Shown here: in pieces, positions 1 to 7,180 of the stretch
How the letters are laid out: every line of letters starts with the position of its first letter
Position numbering within the stretch: the first letter of the stretch is position 1
Program-made: the position numbers and the translations under genes
The notes under the pieces: model-generated
The model's input: the letters and a program-made list of their open reading frames with translations, nothing else
Told to the model about the DNA's origin: nothing
Database searches by the model: none
From: Candidatus Poribacteria bacterium
GTDB lineage: Bacteria > Poribacteria > WGA-4E > GCA-2687025
Reading direction: 5' to 3'
DNA length: 9,646 bases
Assembly: GCA_027625215.1 (NCBI GenBank)
Contig: JAQBWJ010000033.1
Span: 1-9,646, forward strand

Positions 1-898
1 GATGAAGCCGACGTACGGGCGCGTCTCGCGGTTCGGGCTGGTGGCGTTCGCGTCGTCGCTCGACCAGATCGGTCCTTTCACCAAAGACGTGACGGACTGC
101 GCGCTCCTGCTGAACGCCCTCTGCGGACACGACCCGCTCGATTCGACCTCCGCGAACGTGACAACGCCCGATTTCACCAAGAGTCTCGTTCCCGATGTGA
201 AGGGGCTGCGGATCGGCATCCCGCGCGAGTACTTCGTGGACGGACTCGACCCGGAGATCGCCGCCTCTGTCCGCGCCGCCATCGCCAAGTTCGAGGAGAT
301 GGGCGCGACGACGGACGAAATCTCGATGCCTCACACCGAGTACGCCGTTGCGACCTACTACATCATCGCCCCTGCGGAGGCGTCCTCGAACCTCGCGCGG
401 TTCGACGGCGTGCGTTACGGGTTCCGCGCGGAAAACGCGACCGACCTGATCGACATGTACCGCAAAACGCGCGGGCAGGGCTTCGGGACGGAAGTGAAGC
501 GACGCATCATGATCGGCACGTACGCGCTCAGTTCCGGCTACTACGACGCCTACTACCTCAAGGCGCAGAAGGTGCGGACACTCATCAAACGCGACTTCGA
601 CCGAGCGTGGGACAACTTCAACCTGATCGTCTCGCCCGTGACGCCGACGCCCGCTTTCAAACTGAACGAAAAGACGGGCGACCCGCTCCAAATGTATCTG
701 TCGGACATCTTCACGATCCCGGCGAGCATGGCGGGGATTCCCGGCGCGTCGATCCCGTGCGGGTTTACCGAGAGCGGACTGCCAATCGGGATGCAACTGT
801 TGGCGAAACCGTTCGATGAGGGGACGATTCTCCGCGCCGCGTACGCCTACGAGCAGGCGACGGACCATCACACGAAACGCCCGGCGCTGAAAGGCTGA
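1..898 (+). CDS. gatA: Aspartyl/glutamyl-tRNA amidotransferase subunit A, 3' part (5' end outside window)
   Basis: This is the C-terminal part (about 298 residues) of GatA, the amidase subunit of GatCAB. The complex amidates Glu-tRNA(Gln) and/or Asp-tRNA(Asn) in the cytoplasm using ammonia released from glutamine. The fragment opens with the family hallmark KPTYGRVSRFGLVAFASSLD (residues 2-21). It also shows APAEASSNLARFDGVRYG (123-140), the RGQGFGTEVKRRIM stretch (157-170), SSGYYDAYYLKAQKVRTL (177-194), the SPVTPTPAF segment (211-219) and a typical end with SGLPIGMQLLAKPFDEG (258-274). The ATG at base 2 is not the real start: KPTYG lies well inside the protein, and roughly 185 residues are missing to the left, including the Lys-Ser-Ser catalytic triad and the amidase signature. 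The stop at 896-898 is two bases before the next start codon, so this gene heads or continues an operon with gatB. Identification is secure; which tRNA is the substrate cannot be told. Confidence 0.97.
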   Translation, partial: MKPTYGRVSRFGLVAFASSLDQIGPFTKDVTDCALLLNALCGHDPLDSTSANVTTPDFTKSLVPDVKGLRIGIPREYFVDGLDPEIAASVRAAIAKFEEMGATTDEISMPHTEYAVATYYIIAPAEASSNLARFDGVRYGFRAENATDLIDMYRKTRGQGFGTEVKRRIMIGTYALSSGYYDAYYLKAQKVRTLIKRDFDRAWDNFNLIVSPVTPTPAFKLNEKTGDPLQMYLSDIFTIPASMAGIPGASIPCGFTESGLPIGMQLLAKPFDEGTILRAAYAYEQATDHHTKRPALKG

Positions 899-900
899 CG

Positions 901-1407
901 GTGGACAGACTCCCACGACTCGGTTTGGCGGCGATGGCGGCGATCACTCCGGCGGTGATCGGCGCGATGTTGTTCGCGCGCACGTCCGACATGCGCGACA
1001 TGCGGCTGTCCATCGCGCTGTTGACGGGAGTGCTTTGCGGACTCGCCGTGATGTTGGTCAGTCGGTCGGTGCGGTGGGACGCCGTGCTGATCGCGGCGAC
1101 GCTCGCCGTTGCGGGAGTCGTCTTGGGATTTTTGTTCGACGCGCGTTGGAACGCGGATGAAGCGATTGCGAACCAGATCGCCGCTCAACTGGTCGTCCGC
1201 AACCCGGAACTGGAGTTGAACGTCGCGCGGATGCAAGCACAGGTGATCGTGAGCGGGATGTCCACATGGGAGATCGTACAAGGACGACTGAACTGGATCG
1301 GCAAGTTGACGCCGTTCATGGCGATTCTCGGCGCGTGGTTCACGGTGAAAAGCAGGTTGATCGGACGGTTGTTGAGGCTACGAGGCGAATCCAACCAAGA
1401 AGTTTGA
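901..1407 (+). CDS. Small integral membrane protein of unknown family, inserted between gatA and gatB
   Basis: I do not recognise a family. The 168-residue product has three closely spaced hydrophobic helices near the N terminus (about residues 7-26, 36-54 and 61-79). A roughly 50-residue soluble segment rich in Asn, Glu and Gln follows (80-130), then a fourth hydrophobic helix (about 133-149), and a short basic/charged tail with Arg at 152, 156, 159 and 161. The best start is GTG at 901, two bases after the gatA stop, with AAAGG (891-894 region) just upstream as a weak Shine-Dalgarno. An ATG at 934 (residue 12) is possible but would cut into the first helix. The stop lies seven bases before the gatB ATG, so the gene is almost certainly co-transcribed with both amidotransferase subunits. 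It has no catalytic motif or signal peptide with a cleavage site. The reading frame is intact and its codon use resembles its neighbours, so I consider it real; its function is unknown. Confidence 0.8.
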   Translation: MDRLPRLGLAAMAAITPAVIGAMLFARTSDMRDMRLSIALLTGVLCGLAVMLVSRSVRWDAVLIAATLAVAGVVLGFLFDARWNADEAIANQIAAQLVVRNPELELNVARMQAQVIVSGMSTWEIVQGRLNWIGKLTPFMAILGAWFTVKSRLIGRLLRLRGESNQEV

Positions 1408-1414
1408 GGGAACG

Positions 1415-2845
1415 ATGACATACGAAGTCGTGATCGGACTGGAGATTCACGCGGAACTGGCGACAAACACCAAACTGTTCACGTGGGCGCAAAACGTCTT
1501 CGGCGGCGAGCCGAACACGCGCATTGAGCCGATCACGTTGGGGATGCCCGGCGTGCTGCCCGTGCTGAACAAGAAGGCGTTGGAGTACACCGTCCGCGCG
1601 GGCGTCGCGCTCAATTGCGAGATTGCCGAATACAGCAAGTTCGACCGCAAGCACTACTTCTACCCCGACTTGCCGAAGGGGTATCAGATTTCGCAGTACG
1701 ACCTGCCGATCTGCAAGAACGGGCACATCGACTACGACGTGAACGGCGAGACGAAACGGTGCGGTATCACGCGCATCCACCTTGAGGAAGACGCGGGGAA
1801 ACTGTTGCACGCCGAAGGTCGCGGCGATATCAGTTACGTCGATTACAACCGTTCCTGCGTGCCGCTCATCGAGATCGTCAGCGAGCCGGACATGCGCTCT
1901 CCCGCCGAAGCGATTGCGTACTGGCGCGCCGTGAAGGAAGTCCTTGAGTATCTCGGTGTCAGCGACTGCAACATGGAAGAAGGCAGTTACCGTTGCGACA
2001 CGAACATCTCGCTTCGCCCCGTCGGGCAAGCCGAGTATGGGACGCGCGCGGAACTCAAAAACATGAACTCGTTTCGCAATGTCGAATTGGCGCTGAACTA
2101 CGAGATCAAGCGGCAGACGGAGCTCCTTGATTCGGGCGGCAAGGTCGTTCAGGAGACGCGGCTGTTCGACGTGGACAAAGGCGTCACGCGGGCGATGCGC
2201 GGCAAGGAGGAAGCGAGCGACTACCGCTACTTCCCCGAACCCGACCTCGTGCCGATGGAAATCGACCCGACGTGGGTGGAGGAAGTGCGCGGCGAACTGC
2301 CCGAACTGCCGCGTTCCCGCCGAGATCGGTTCACGTCCGACTTTGGCCTGCCCGAACAGGATGCCGTTGTGTTGACCGCGACGCGCGCGGTGGCGGACTA
2401 CTTCGTGGAAGTCGCGCAAACGACGAACGACGCGAAAGCCTCCGCCAACTGGGTGATGGGCGATCTGTCCGGCTTTTTGCGCGAGGCGGGCAAGTCGATT
2501 GAGGACTCGCCCGTGTCGGCGGCGCATCTCGCCGAGATGATCGGGCTCATCAACGACAAGACGATCAGCGGACGTATCGCCAAAGATGTGCTCGCGGAGA
2601 TGGTCGCAACGGGCAATGCGCCGAAGCGGATTGTCGAAGCGAAAGGGCTGGTTCAAGTCTCCGACGCGGGACAGATCGACACATGGATCGAAGAAGTGAT
2701 CGCCGCAAACCCCCAGATCGTGGCGGACTACAAGAGCGGCAAGACAAAGTTGATGGGGTTCTTGGTCGGTCAGGTGATGAAACTGTCTCAAGGAAAAGCG
2801 AATCCGGGACTTGTCAACGAAGCCTTGCAAAATAGGCTACAATGA
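1415..2845 (+). CDS. gatB: Aspartyl/glutamyl-tRNA amidotransferase subunit B
   Basis: Complete GatB, 476 residues, the usual family length. GatB is the GatCAB kinase-like subunit: it binds the misacylated tRNA, phosphorylates the Glu/Asp carboxylate with ATP and receives ammonia channelled from GatA. The N terminus carries the diagnostic YEVVIGLEIHAEL (residues 3-15, with Glu10 and His12 of the metal/active-site region). It is followed by MPGVLPVLN (44-52), FYPDLPKGYQISQYDLPI (82-99), the acidic HLEEDAGK (122-129, Glu124 and Glu125), RSCVPLIEIVSEPDM (146-160), EEGSYRCDTNISLRP (188-202), ELKNMNSFRNVE (213-224) and MRGKEEASDYRYFPEPDL (261-278). The C-terminal part after about residue 330 is the helical and YqeY-like tRNA-binding tail, with NWVMGDL and a terminal GFLVGQVMK segment. 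The ATG at 1415 is preceded by GAGGG (1406-1410), which overlaps the upstream stop codon. It sits in one operon with gatA and the membrane protein between them. No gatC is visible; it may lie upstream of the window. Confidence 0.98.
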   Translation: MTYEVVIGLEIHAELATNTKLFTWAQNVFGGEPNTRIEPITLGMPGVLPVLNKKALEYTVRAGVALNCEIAEYSKFDRKHYFYPDLPKGYQISQYDLPICKNGHIDYDVNGETKRCGITRIHLEEDAGKLLHAEGRGDISYVDYNRSCVPLIEIVSEPDMRSPAEAIAYWRAVKEVLEYLGVSDCNMEEGSYRCDTNISLRPVGQAEYGTRAELKNMNSFRNVELALNYEIKRQTELLDSGGKVVQETRLFDVDKGVTRAMRGKEEASDYRYFPEPDLVPMEIDPTWVEEVRGELPELPRSRRDRFTSDFGLPEQDAVVLTATRAVADYFVEVAQTTNDAKASANWVMGDLSGFLREAGKSIEDSPVSAAHLAEMIGLINDKTISGRIAKDVLAEMVATGNAPKRIVEAKGLVQVSDAGQIDTWIEEVIAANPQIVADYKSGKTKLMGFLVGQVMKLSQGKANPGLVNEALQNRLQ

Positions 2846-2940
2846 GACGATCCGGCTGACGTCACGGTAAGTGAAGACGACACGCCCTATCAAACAAACG
2901 AGGCGCGGACTCCGTACGTGCGCCACGTTTATTCAGAGAG

Positions 2941-2945
2941 GGAGG
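2941..2945 (+). promoter_or_regulatory. Shine-Dalgarno GGAGG that sets the start of the 2952 gene
   Basis: A perfect GGAGG lies six bases before the ATG at 2952. The same frame is open back to an ATG at 2871, but that one has no ribosome-binding site. The extra 27 residues it would add are basic and unlike a membrane-protein N terminus, so 2952 is preferred. Confidence 0.75.
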
Positions 2946-2951
2946 TCGCCG

Positions 2952-3512
2952 ATGTCGACGGAACACCAGAACTCAATTGGGCGCGTCCCGTTCACGCGCG
3001 GACTGTCTCACTACATCCTGCTCGGAACGATCATCGGGATATATGGTTCGATTGTGTCCCTCGCGCTCAACGTCTTCGGGGCGCTTGGGATCGGCGAAGA
3101 ACCCTTCAAACTGCTGCGGGTCTACTCGACGTTCTTCTACGGCGAAGAAGCCTTTTCCCTTCCCGGGTCGCCCAACAACGGCATCGTGCTCTTTCTCGCG
3201 CTGATGATGCACTGCGGCACGGGCGCGATCATCGGGATGCCGCTTTACCTTGTCTATCACCGGACATTTCCCCATCATTCCCCTTTGGTGCGCGCGGCGA
3301 ACGCCGCTTGGCTGGGCGTGATGTTGTGGGGCATCAACTTCTACGCGATCCTTTCATGGTTTCAACCCGTCATGCTGAAGTGGCTTGAATACGGCGGCGA
3401 GCCACGCGCGTTCATTCTGGAACGGATACCTTGGTGGGTCGGCGTGTTGACCCATATCTCGTTTACGGAAGTCGTGATCATGATGCAACCGACGCCTCCA
3501 TCGGCGAGATGA
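2952..3512 (+). CDS. Four-helix integral membrane protein of unknown family, upstream of and coupled to rlmN
   Basis: A 186-residue protein I cannot assign to a named family. Four hydrophobic segments are clear: about residues 20-45, 77-101, 115-137 and 160-179. Between the first and second is a loop with an FFYGEEAF sequence (61-68), and between the third and fourth a loop with a YGGEPRAF motif (147-154). Polar and potentially ligating residues sit inside or at the edge of helices: His87 and Cys88 in helix 2, Asn129 in helix 3, and His168 and Glu173 in helix 4. Such a pattern could suit a redox or metal-related membrane protein, but this is inference only. The start at 2952 is chosen for its GGAGG site; the ATG at 2871 in the same frame would give 213 residues. 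The stop codon overlaps the likely rlmN ATG in an ATGA (3509-3512), which suggests translational coupling. A 106-base gap without a terminator separates it from gatB, so it may belong to the same transcript or have its own promoter. Confidence 0.82.
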   Translation: MSTEHQNSIGRVPFTRGLSHYILLGTIIGIYGSIVSLALNVFGALGIGEEPFKLLRVYSTFFYGEEAFSLPGSPNNGIVLFLALMMHCGTGAIIGMPLYLVYHRTFPHHSPLVRAANAAWLGVMLWGINFYAILSWFQPVMLKWLEYGGEPRAFILERIPWWVGVLTHISFTEVVIMMQPTPPSAR

Positions 3513-4633
3513 CAACGTTGGTCGGACAAATGGGTACAACGGACAGCGAATCACACCGCGTCAATCTGCTAGGGTTGACGAAGGCGCAGATGATCGAGTG
3601 GATCGAGGGGCAAGGACTTCCCCGATACCGCGCCGACCAACTGTACCAATGGATCTACCATCGCCGCGTCCGCCGATTCGATGAGATGACGAACCTATCA
3701 AAGGCGTTGCGGCTCGAGGTGGCGGCGCGCGCCGAGGGGCGCGGGGGGAAACTCGCTCAACGGTCGGCGTCTCAGGTAGACGACACGGTCAAATACCTTT
3801 TTGAACTGGACGACGGCGAGCGGGTCGAAAGCGTCCTGATGCGCGATCAGGGGCGTATCACCCTTTGCGTGTCGAGTCAGGTCGGTTGCGCGCAGGACTG
3901 CCAATTCTGCGCGACGGCGCAACTCGGCATGAAGCGCAACATGACGACGGGCGAGATCGTCAGCCAGGTACTTCAAGTAGAAGATGAGATCGGCGCGCGG
4001 GCGATCACAAATATCGTGTTCATGGGGATGGGCGAGCCGCTGGCGAACTATAAGAACACGCTCGCCGCGTTGGAAATCCTCTCGGCGGCGGACGGCATCG
4101 CGCTCGCCGCGCGGCGAATCACGATTTCCACGTCGGGACTCGTCCCCGCCATCGCCCGTTTCAACCGAGAAAAACTCAAGGTCGGGCTCGCCCTGTCGCT
4201 GAACGCGACGACGGACGACGTGCGAGACAGGTTGATTCCATCGAACCAACGATATAAGATAGCGGGCGTCTTGGACGTATGCCGCGAATGGGCGCACTTG
4301 ACACGACGACGCCTGACAGTGGAATATGTCCTCCTCCGTGACGTGAACGACTCGCGGAACGACGCGCGACGTTTGAGCGAACTGCTTCGCGCCGTCCCGT
4401 CGAAAGTGAACTTGATCCCGTTTAACGAGATTCCGGGCGGTCAGTTTCGTCGTCCTGACGACCGGACGGTTCGAGCGTTTCAGGATGAACTGACGCGCGC
4501 GCATCTCGTGACGACGGTACGCAACACAAAAGGCGACGACATCGCCGCCGCCTGCGGGCAACTCCGCGCCGACTATGAGAACGCCCTCATTCAGATCGAC
4601 GCTCCCGCGATGGCTTCGGCGAACCCGTCTTGA
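3509..4633 (+). CDS. rlmN: Dual-specificity 23S rRNA (adenine2503-C2)/tRNA (adenine37-C2) methyltransferase RlmN
   Basis: Radical SAM enzyme that methylates C2 of A2503 in 23S rRNA and A37 of some tRNAs, in the cytoplasm. The protein opens with an N-terminal accessory domain (about residues 18-80, with LGLTKAQMIEWIEGQGLPRYRA-type sequence and QLYQWIYHR at 44-52). The radical SAM core has C127-x3-C131-x2-C134 as the [4Fe-4S] ligands and GMGEP at 173-177 for SAM binding. Both mechanistic cysteines are present: Cys120 seven residues before the cluster motif (within TLCVSSQVGC), corresponding to the mCys of the E. coli enzyme, and Cys349 near the C terminus in GDDIAAACGQL, corresponding to the second catalytic cysteine. 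The full machinery and the family's length (374 residues) are therefore intact. ATG 3509 overlaps the previous stop (ATGA); ATG 3530 is an alternative giving 367 residues. The frame is open back to 3431, but that lies deep inside the upstream gene. The close relative Cfr is a less likely alternative, and the genomic context does not favour it. Confidence 0.96.
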   Translation: MTTLVGQMGTTDSESHRVNLLGLTKAQMIEWIEGQGLPRYRADQLYQWIYHRRVRRFDEMTNLSKALRLEVAARAEGRGGKLAQRSASQVDDTVKYLFELDDGERVESVLMRDQGRITLCVSSQVGCAQDCQFCATAQLGMKRNMTTGEIVSQVLQVEDEIGARAITNIVFMGMGEPLANYKNTLAALEILSAADGIALAARRITISTSGLVPAIARFNREKLKVGLALSLNATTDDVRDRLIPSNQRYKIAGVLDVCREWAHLTRRRLTVEYVLLRDVNDSRNDARRLSELLRAVPSKVNLIPFNEIPGGQFRRPDDRTVRAFQDELTRAHLVTTVRNTKGDDIAAACGQLRADYENALIQIDAPAMASANPS

Positions 4634-4749
4634 TCGAAGGGGTTGGATGACAGAATAGCGATTGTTTGGTGTTTTGCCCTTTACACACAAATGACCGACG
4701 AATGCGATGCGATTCCAATTGCAAGATCCTTTGACGGGGGATACGACCG

Positions 4750-5982
4750 ATGCGACTTCACTTCCGCGCGACGAAACGCGCGTCTGAGCGTTGGCGTCCG
4801 GCGTTGGGCGTTACGGCGCTTTTAACGTTGGGAGTCATGCTGAGCTTCTCAACCGGCTGCGAAGTAGACCGGGTGAAGTTCAACCGACTGGAGGAGGCTC
4901 AACGCTTCCTCGCCGCGGGGGAGCCGTTCCAAGCGGCAGCCTACTTTGAAGAGTCAATCGAAAAAGAACTGGAAACCAAGTCGAAGGCGTTGGCGTACCT
5001 CGCCGTCGCCCACGACCAGTCGATGCGGCGCGTTCGCAGCATCGAGACGGAACGGGTCAAGTACGAACAGAAACGCGACGAACGTCTGAGCGAAATCCGA
5101 AAAGACCCGGTTGCGATTCAATATCTGGTCGGCATCCTCGAGAACCACGACCAAACGTCGCAGTCCGCCATCGAACTTCTCGTGACGTTGGGCGTCGACG
5201 CCGCCGACGCGCTTATCAACGGCTACGGCGAAATGAAGACCGACCGCGATGTCATTCTCGGCATCTTTCAACGGGTCGGCGACCCGGTGATCCCTGCGCT
5301 GCAAGCCGCCGTCTCCGGTCGCGTCCTCGACACCGAGCAGAAAATACAGTACGTGCGATTGATCGGCGACATCGACGCTGAAGGAAGCAACTCGTTTCTG
5401 ACGACCATCCGCAACGACCAGATGGTGAGCGAGGGCGTACGCACCGCTGCCGCCGCCGAACTCTACAAACACGGCGAAAAGGGCGAACGCGATTTCCTGC
5501 TCGCGCAACTGAACTCGACCGATACGCTCTCCCGTCGCTCCGCGTCGTACGCGATGTCCTATTTGAACGACAAACCCGCGTCGAATGTTTTGATCAACCA
5601 TCTCGGCGATGAGAACGCCTTCGTTCGGATGAATATCGTCCGCGCCTTGAAAGTGCATCAAGGCGGCGCGGAAGCGATCACGGCGCTTCTCAACACGCTT
5701 CGCAACGACGCGGACAACGGTGTCGCAAATGAGGCGGTCGCCGCGTTGTCGCAGTACGGCATCCCCGTTCTCGCTCCGGCGTTGGACGCGCTCGAAAAAG
5801 AACCTGAATGGACGCGCCGTCAGCGGCTGGTGCAGGTGCTGGGCGCGGACGAGGTGCGAAAAGGCTTCACGCAAAACCTGGAGTTCCGCCTTTACGAGTT
5901 TTATCGCAAAGAGCAGCAACAACAGGTGCAAGGCGACCTCGCGCGACTGCTTGATCTGTTGGAAGCCGACAAGAACAAGTAA
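4750..5982 (+). CDS. Predicted lipoprotein with TPR-like N-terminal part and HEAT-like repeats
   Basis: A 410-residue protein without a named family. The N terminus has a basic stretch (Lys9 to Arg16), a hydrophobic core (about 18-33) and Cys37 preceded by Ser-Thr-Gly. This is a plausible but imperfect lipobox, since Leu is not at -3. The mature part begins with a TPR-like helix pair (about 45-90, with EEAQRFLAAGEPFQAAAYFEE at 48-68 typical of tetratricopeptide repeats). A long charged helix follows (91-117), and then successive helix pairs from about 120 to 370 resembling HEAT or Armadillo repeats: residues around GDPVIPALQAA (177-187), LSRRSASYAMSYL (260-272), ENAFVRMNIVRALKVH (288-303) and NEAVAALSQYG (327-337). 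The C terminus is a charged coiled stretch with a run of Gln at 389-392. Such solenoids are usually protein-binding scaffolds. A GACGGGGG sequence (4733-4740) precedes the ATG. The gene stands alone, with a 116-base gap upstream and a strong terminator downstream. It is probably anchored to an envelope membrane; its partner is unknown. Confidence 0.85.
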   Translation: MRLHFRATKRASERWRPALGVTALLTLGVMLSFSTGCEVDRVKFNRLEEAQRFLAAGEPFQAAAYFEESIEKELETKSKALAYLAVAHDQSMRRVRSIETERVKYEQKRDERLSEIRKDPVAIQYLVGILENHDQTSQSAIELLVTLGVDAADALINGYGEMKTDRDVILGIFQRVGDPVIPALQAAVSGRVLDTEQKIQYVRLIGDIDAEGSNSFLTTIRNDQMVSEGVRTAAAAELYKHGEKGERDFLLAQLNSTDTLSRRSASYAMSYLNDKPASNVLINHLGDENAFVRMNIVRALKVHQGGAEAITALLNTLRNDADNGVANEAVAALSQYGIPVLAPALDALEKEPEWTRRQRLVQVLGADEVRKGFTQNLEFRLYEFYRKEQQQQVQGDLARLLDLLEADKNK

Positions 5983-6007
5983 CCCCGGCGCGTCACGGAA
6001 TCTCTTT

Positions 6008-6038
6008 AAGCCGCGAGCGATTGCCGCTTGCGGCTTTT
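6008..6038 (+). terminator. Intrinsic terminator after the HEAT-repeat lipoprotein gene
   Basis: A 12-bp stem pairs 6008-6019 (AAGCCGCGAGCG) with 6025-6036 (CGCTTGCGGCTT), with one G-T wobble and a five-base loop (6020-6024). It is followed by a short T run (6035-6038, TTTT). It lies 25 bases after the stop codon at 5982 and separates this gene from the dehydrogenase unit that follows. The near-symmetry of the stem with an A pair at its base could allow some function on the opposite strand, but no gene is seen there. Confidence 0.85.
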
Positions 6039-6130
6039 GTATGTCCGCATCCCGCCCGTTGCGATGATCGCGGTTTCTGTGTAGCCTCGTTTGTGGCGCC
6101 TCGGAATGGACGGTTTTTCAACGATTCACA

Positions 6131-6136
6131 AGGGAG
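6131..6136 (+). promoter_or_regulatory. Shine-Dalgarno AGGGAG that sets the start of the dehydrogenase gene
   Basis: AGGGAG lies eight bases before the ATG at 6145. The frame is open further upstream to a TTG at 6091, but the 18 extra residues have no counterpart in Gfo/Idh/MocA proteins. Those proteins begin just before the Rossmann beta strand, as here with residues 5-9. Confidence 0.7.
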
Positions 6137-6144
6137 AACGAGTG

Positions 6145-7170
6145 ATGCCGGATTTCAAAGCGGCGATTATTGGGTGTGGAGGACGCGGCAACGCCCACGC
6201 GATGGGCTACGCGGAGTCGAAAGATGTGGAGATTGTCGCCGTCGCCGATCCGTTTGCGGAGAACGCGCAAAAAATGGCGGAGAAATACGGCGTCAAAAAG
6301 ATTTATGCCGACCCGCGCGAGATGCTTGAAAAAGAACGACCCGACATCGTAAGCGTCTGCGTATGGACGGGGATGCACTTGGAGATGGTCGAAGCGGCGG
6401 TGGCGGCGGGCGCGAAAGCGATCCACGCCGAAAAGCCGATGGCGAACACCTGGGGCGACTCGAAACGCATCTATGAAGTCGTTACGAAGAACAACGTCCT
6501 GACCTCCTTCTGCCATCAGCGGCGGTTCGGTCCGCGTTTCATCAAGGCGAAACAGTTGGTGAACGACGGGGCTATCGGCGACGTGCTGTATTACGAAGGC
6601 TGGTGCTCCAACATGATCGACTGGGGCACGCACTGGTTCGACATGTTCTTCTGGTACAACAACGACGAACCCGCCAAATCCGTTTTGGGGCAGATTCATG
6701 TTCAGGAAGAACGCTCCGTGTTCGGGCTTCCGGTGGAGTCGCAGGGCACGTCGCATGTGTGGTTTGAGAACGGACGCAAGGCGATTCTCGTCACGGGGAT
6801 CGGCGGAGGCGGCTGCGACAACCGCATCATCGGGACGGAAGGGGTGATCGAAGTGACGGCGCACCGCGACCCCGCGATCCGCATGTTGCGCGGCTCCGGT
6901 AGCGGTTGGGAGCACCCCGACCTCTCCGACGTGGAGCCGAAGGGGAACGACACGTCGTTGTCGGTGCTCGACCTGATCGCCTGCTTAAAGTCCGGCGAGG
7001 AGCCGCGACTGTCCGTTCGCAAGGCGTTGCAGGCGACCGAGCTCATCTTCGCCACGTACGAATCAAGCCGCGCCCGCAAACGTATCGACCTGCCGCTGGA
7101 AACGTCCGACTCCGCGCTGCTGACGATGCTCGAAAAAGGCGAAATCGGACCAAACCGCAAAGACGGGTGA
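6145..7170 (+). CDS. Gfo/Idh/MocA-family NAD(P)-dependent oxidoreductase
   Basis: A 341-residue cytoplasmic dehydrogenase of the glucose-fructose oxidoreductase/inositol dehydrogenase/MocA family, which oxidises or reduces sugars, inositols and related polyols. The N-terminal Rossmann domain (about 1-120) has the dinucleotide-binding GCGGRG (residues 10-15), with Asp35 at the end of the second strand as in NAD-preferring enzymes. The conserved HAEKPMA (94-100) contains the catalytic-region Lys97. The C-terminal alpha/beta domain (about 121-335) has the HQRRFGPRF segment (124-132) and the DWGTHWFDM motif (159-167), whose His163 and Asp166 match the substrate-binding/catalytic pair of the family. 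The start is chosen from the AGGGAG site and the family's usual N terminus. Substrate cannot be deduced because these families have many paralogues with different sugars. The stop lies ten bases before the next gene, so it is probably co-transcribed with the response regulator. No sugar transporter or isomerase is nearby to suggest a pathway. Confidence 0.93.
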   Translation: MPDFKAAIIGCGGRGNAHAMGYAESKDVEIVAVADPFAENAQKMAEKYGVKKIYADPREMLEKERPDIVSVCVWTGMHLEMVEAAVAAGAKAIHAEKPMANTWGDSKRIYEVVTKNNVLTSFCHQRRFGPRFIKAKQLVNDGAIGDVLYYEGWCSNMIDWGTHWFDMFFWYNNDEPAKSVLGQIHVQEERSVFGLPVESQGTSHVWFENGRKAILVTGIGGGGCDNRIIGTEGVIEVTAHRDPAIRMLRGSGSGWEHPDLSDVEPKGNDTSLSVLDLIACLKSGEEPRLSVRKALQATELIFATYESSRARKRIDLPLETSDSALLTMLEKGEIGPNRKDG

Positions 7171-7180
7171 ATCAACACTG

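Noticed and set aside
1340..2830. Long open frame on the - strand across gatB (496 codons).
   Set aside because: It lies opposite a certain gene in a GC-rich genome where antisense frames stay open by codon bias. Its product is Arg/His/Val-rich with no recognisable motif.
2812..2842. TTGTCA and TACAAT at the end of gatB as a promoter for the 2952 gene.
   Set aside because: The spacing is 21 bases, too long for a sigma-70 promoter.
3698..4690. Long - strand open frame across rlmN (330 codons).
   Set aside because: Shadow of rlmN; low-complexity, Arg-rich product with no family features.
4643..4825. 60-codon + strand open frame between rlmN and the HEAT-repeat gene.
   Set aside because: No Shine-Dalgarno, overlaps the signal peptide of the 4750 gene in another frame, and no recognisable sequence.
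4954..5931. Long - strand open frame across the HEAT-repeat gene.
   Set aside because: Shadow frame; Arg/Val/Phe-rich translation without motif or ribosome-binding site.
6059..6087. Possible sigma-70 promoter before the dehydrogenase (TTGCGA, 17-base gap, TAGCCT).
   Set aside because: Only 4 of 6 and 3 of 6 consensus matches; such matches occur often by chance, so it is not listed as a feature.
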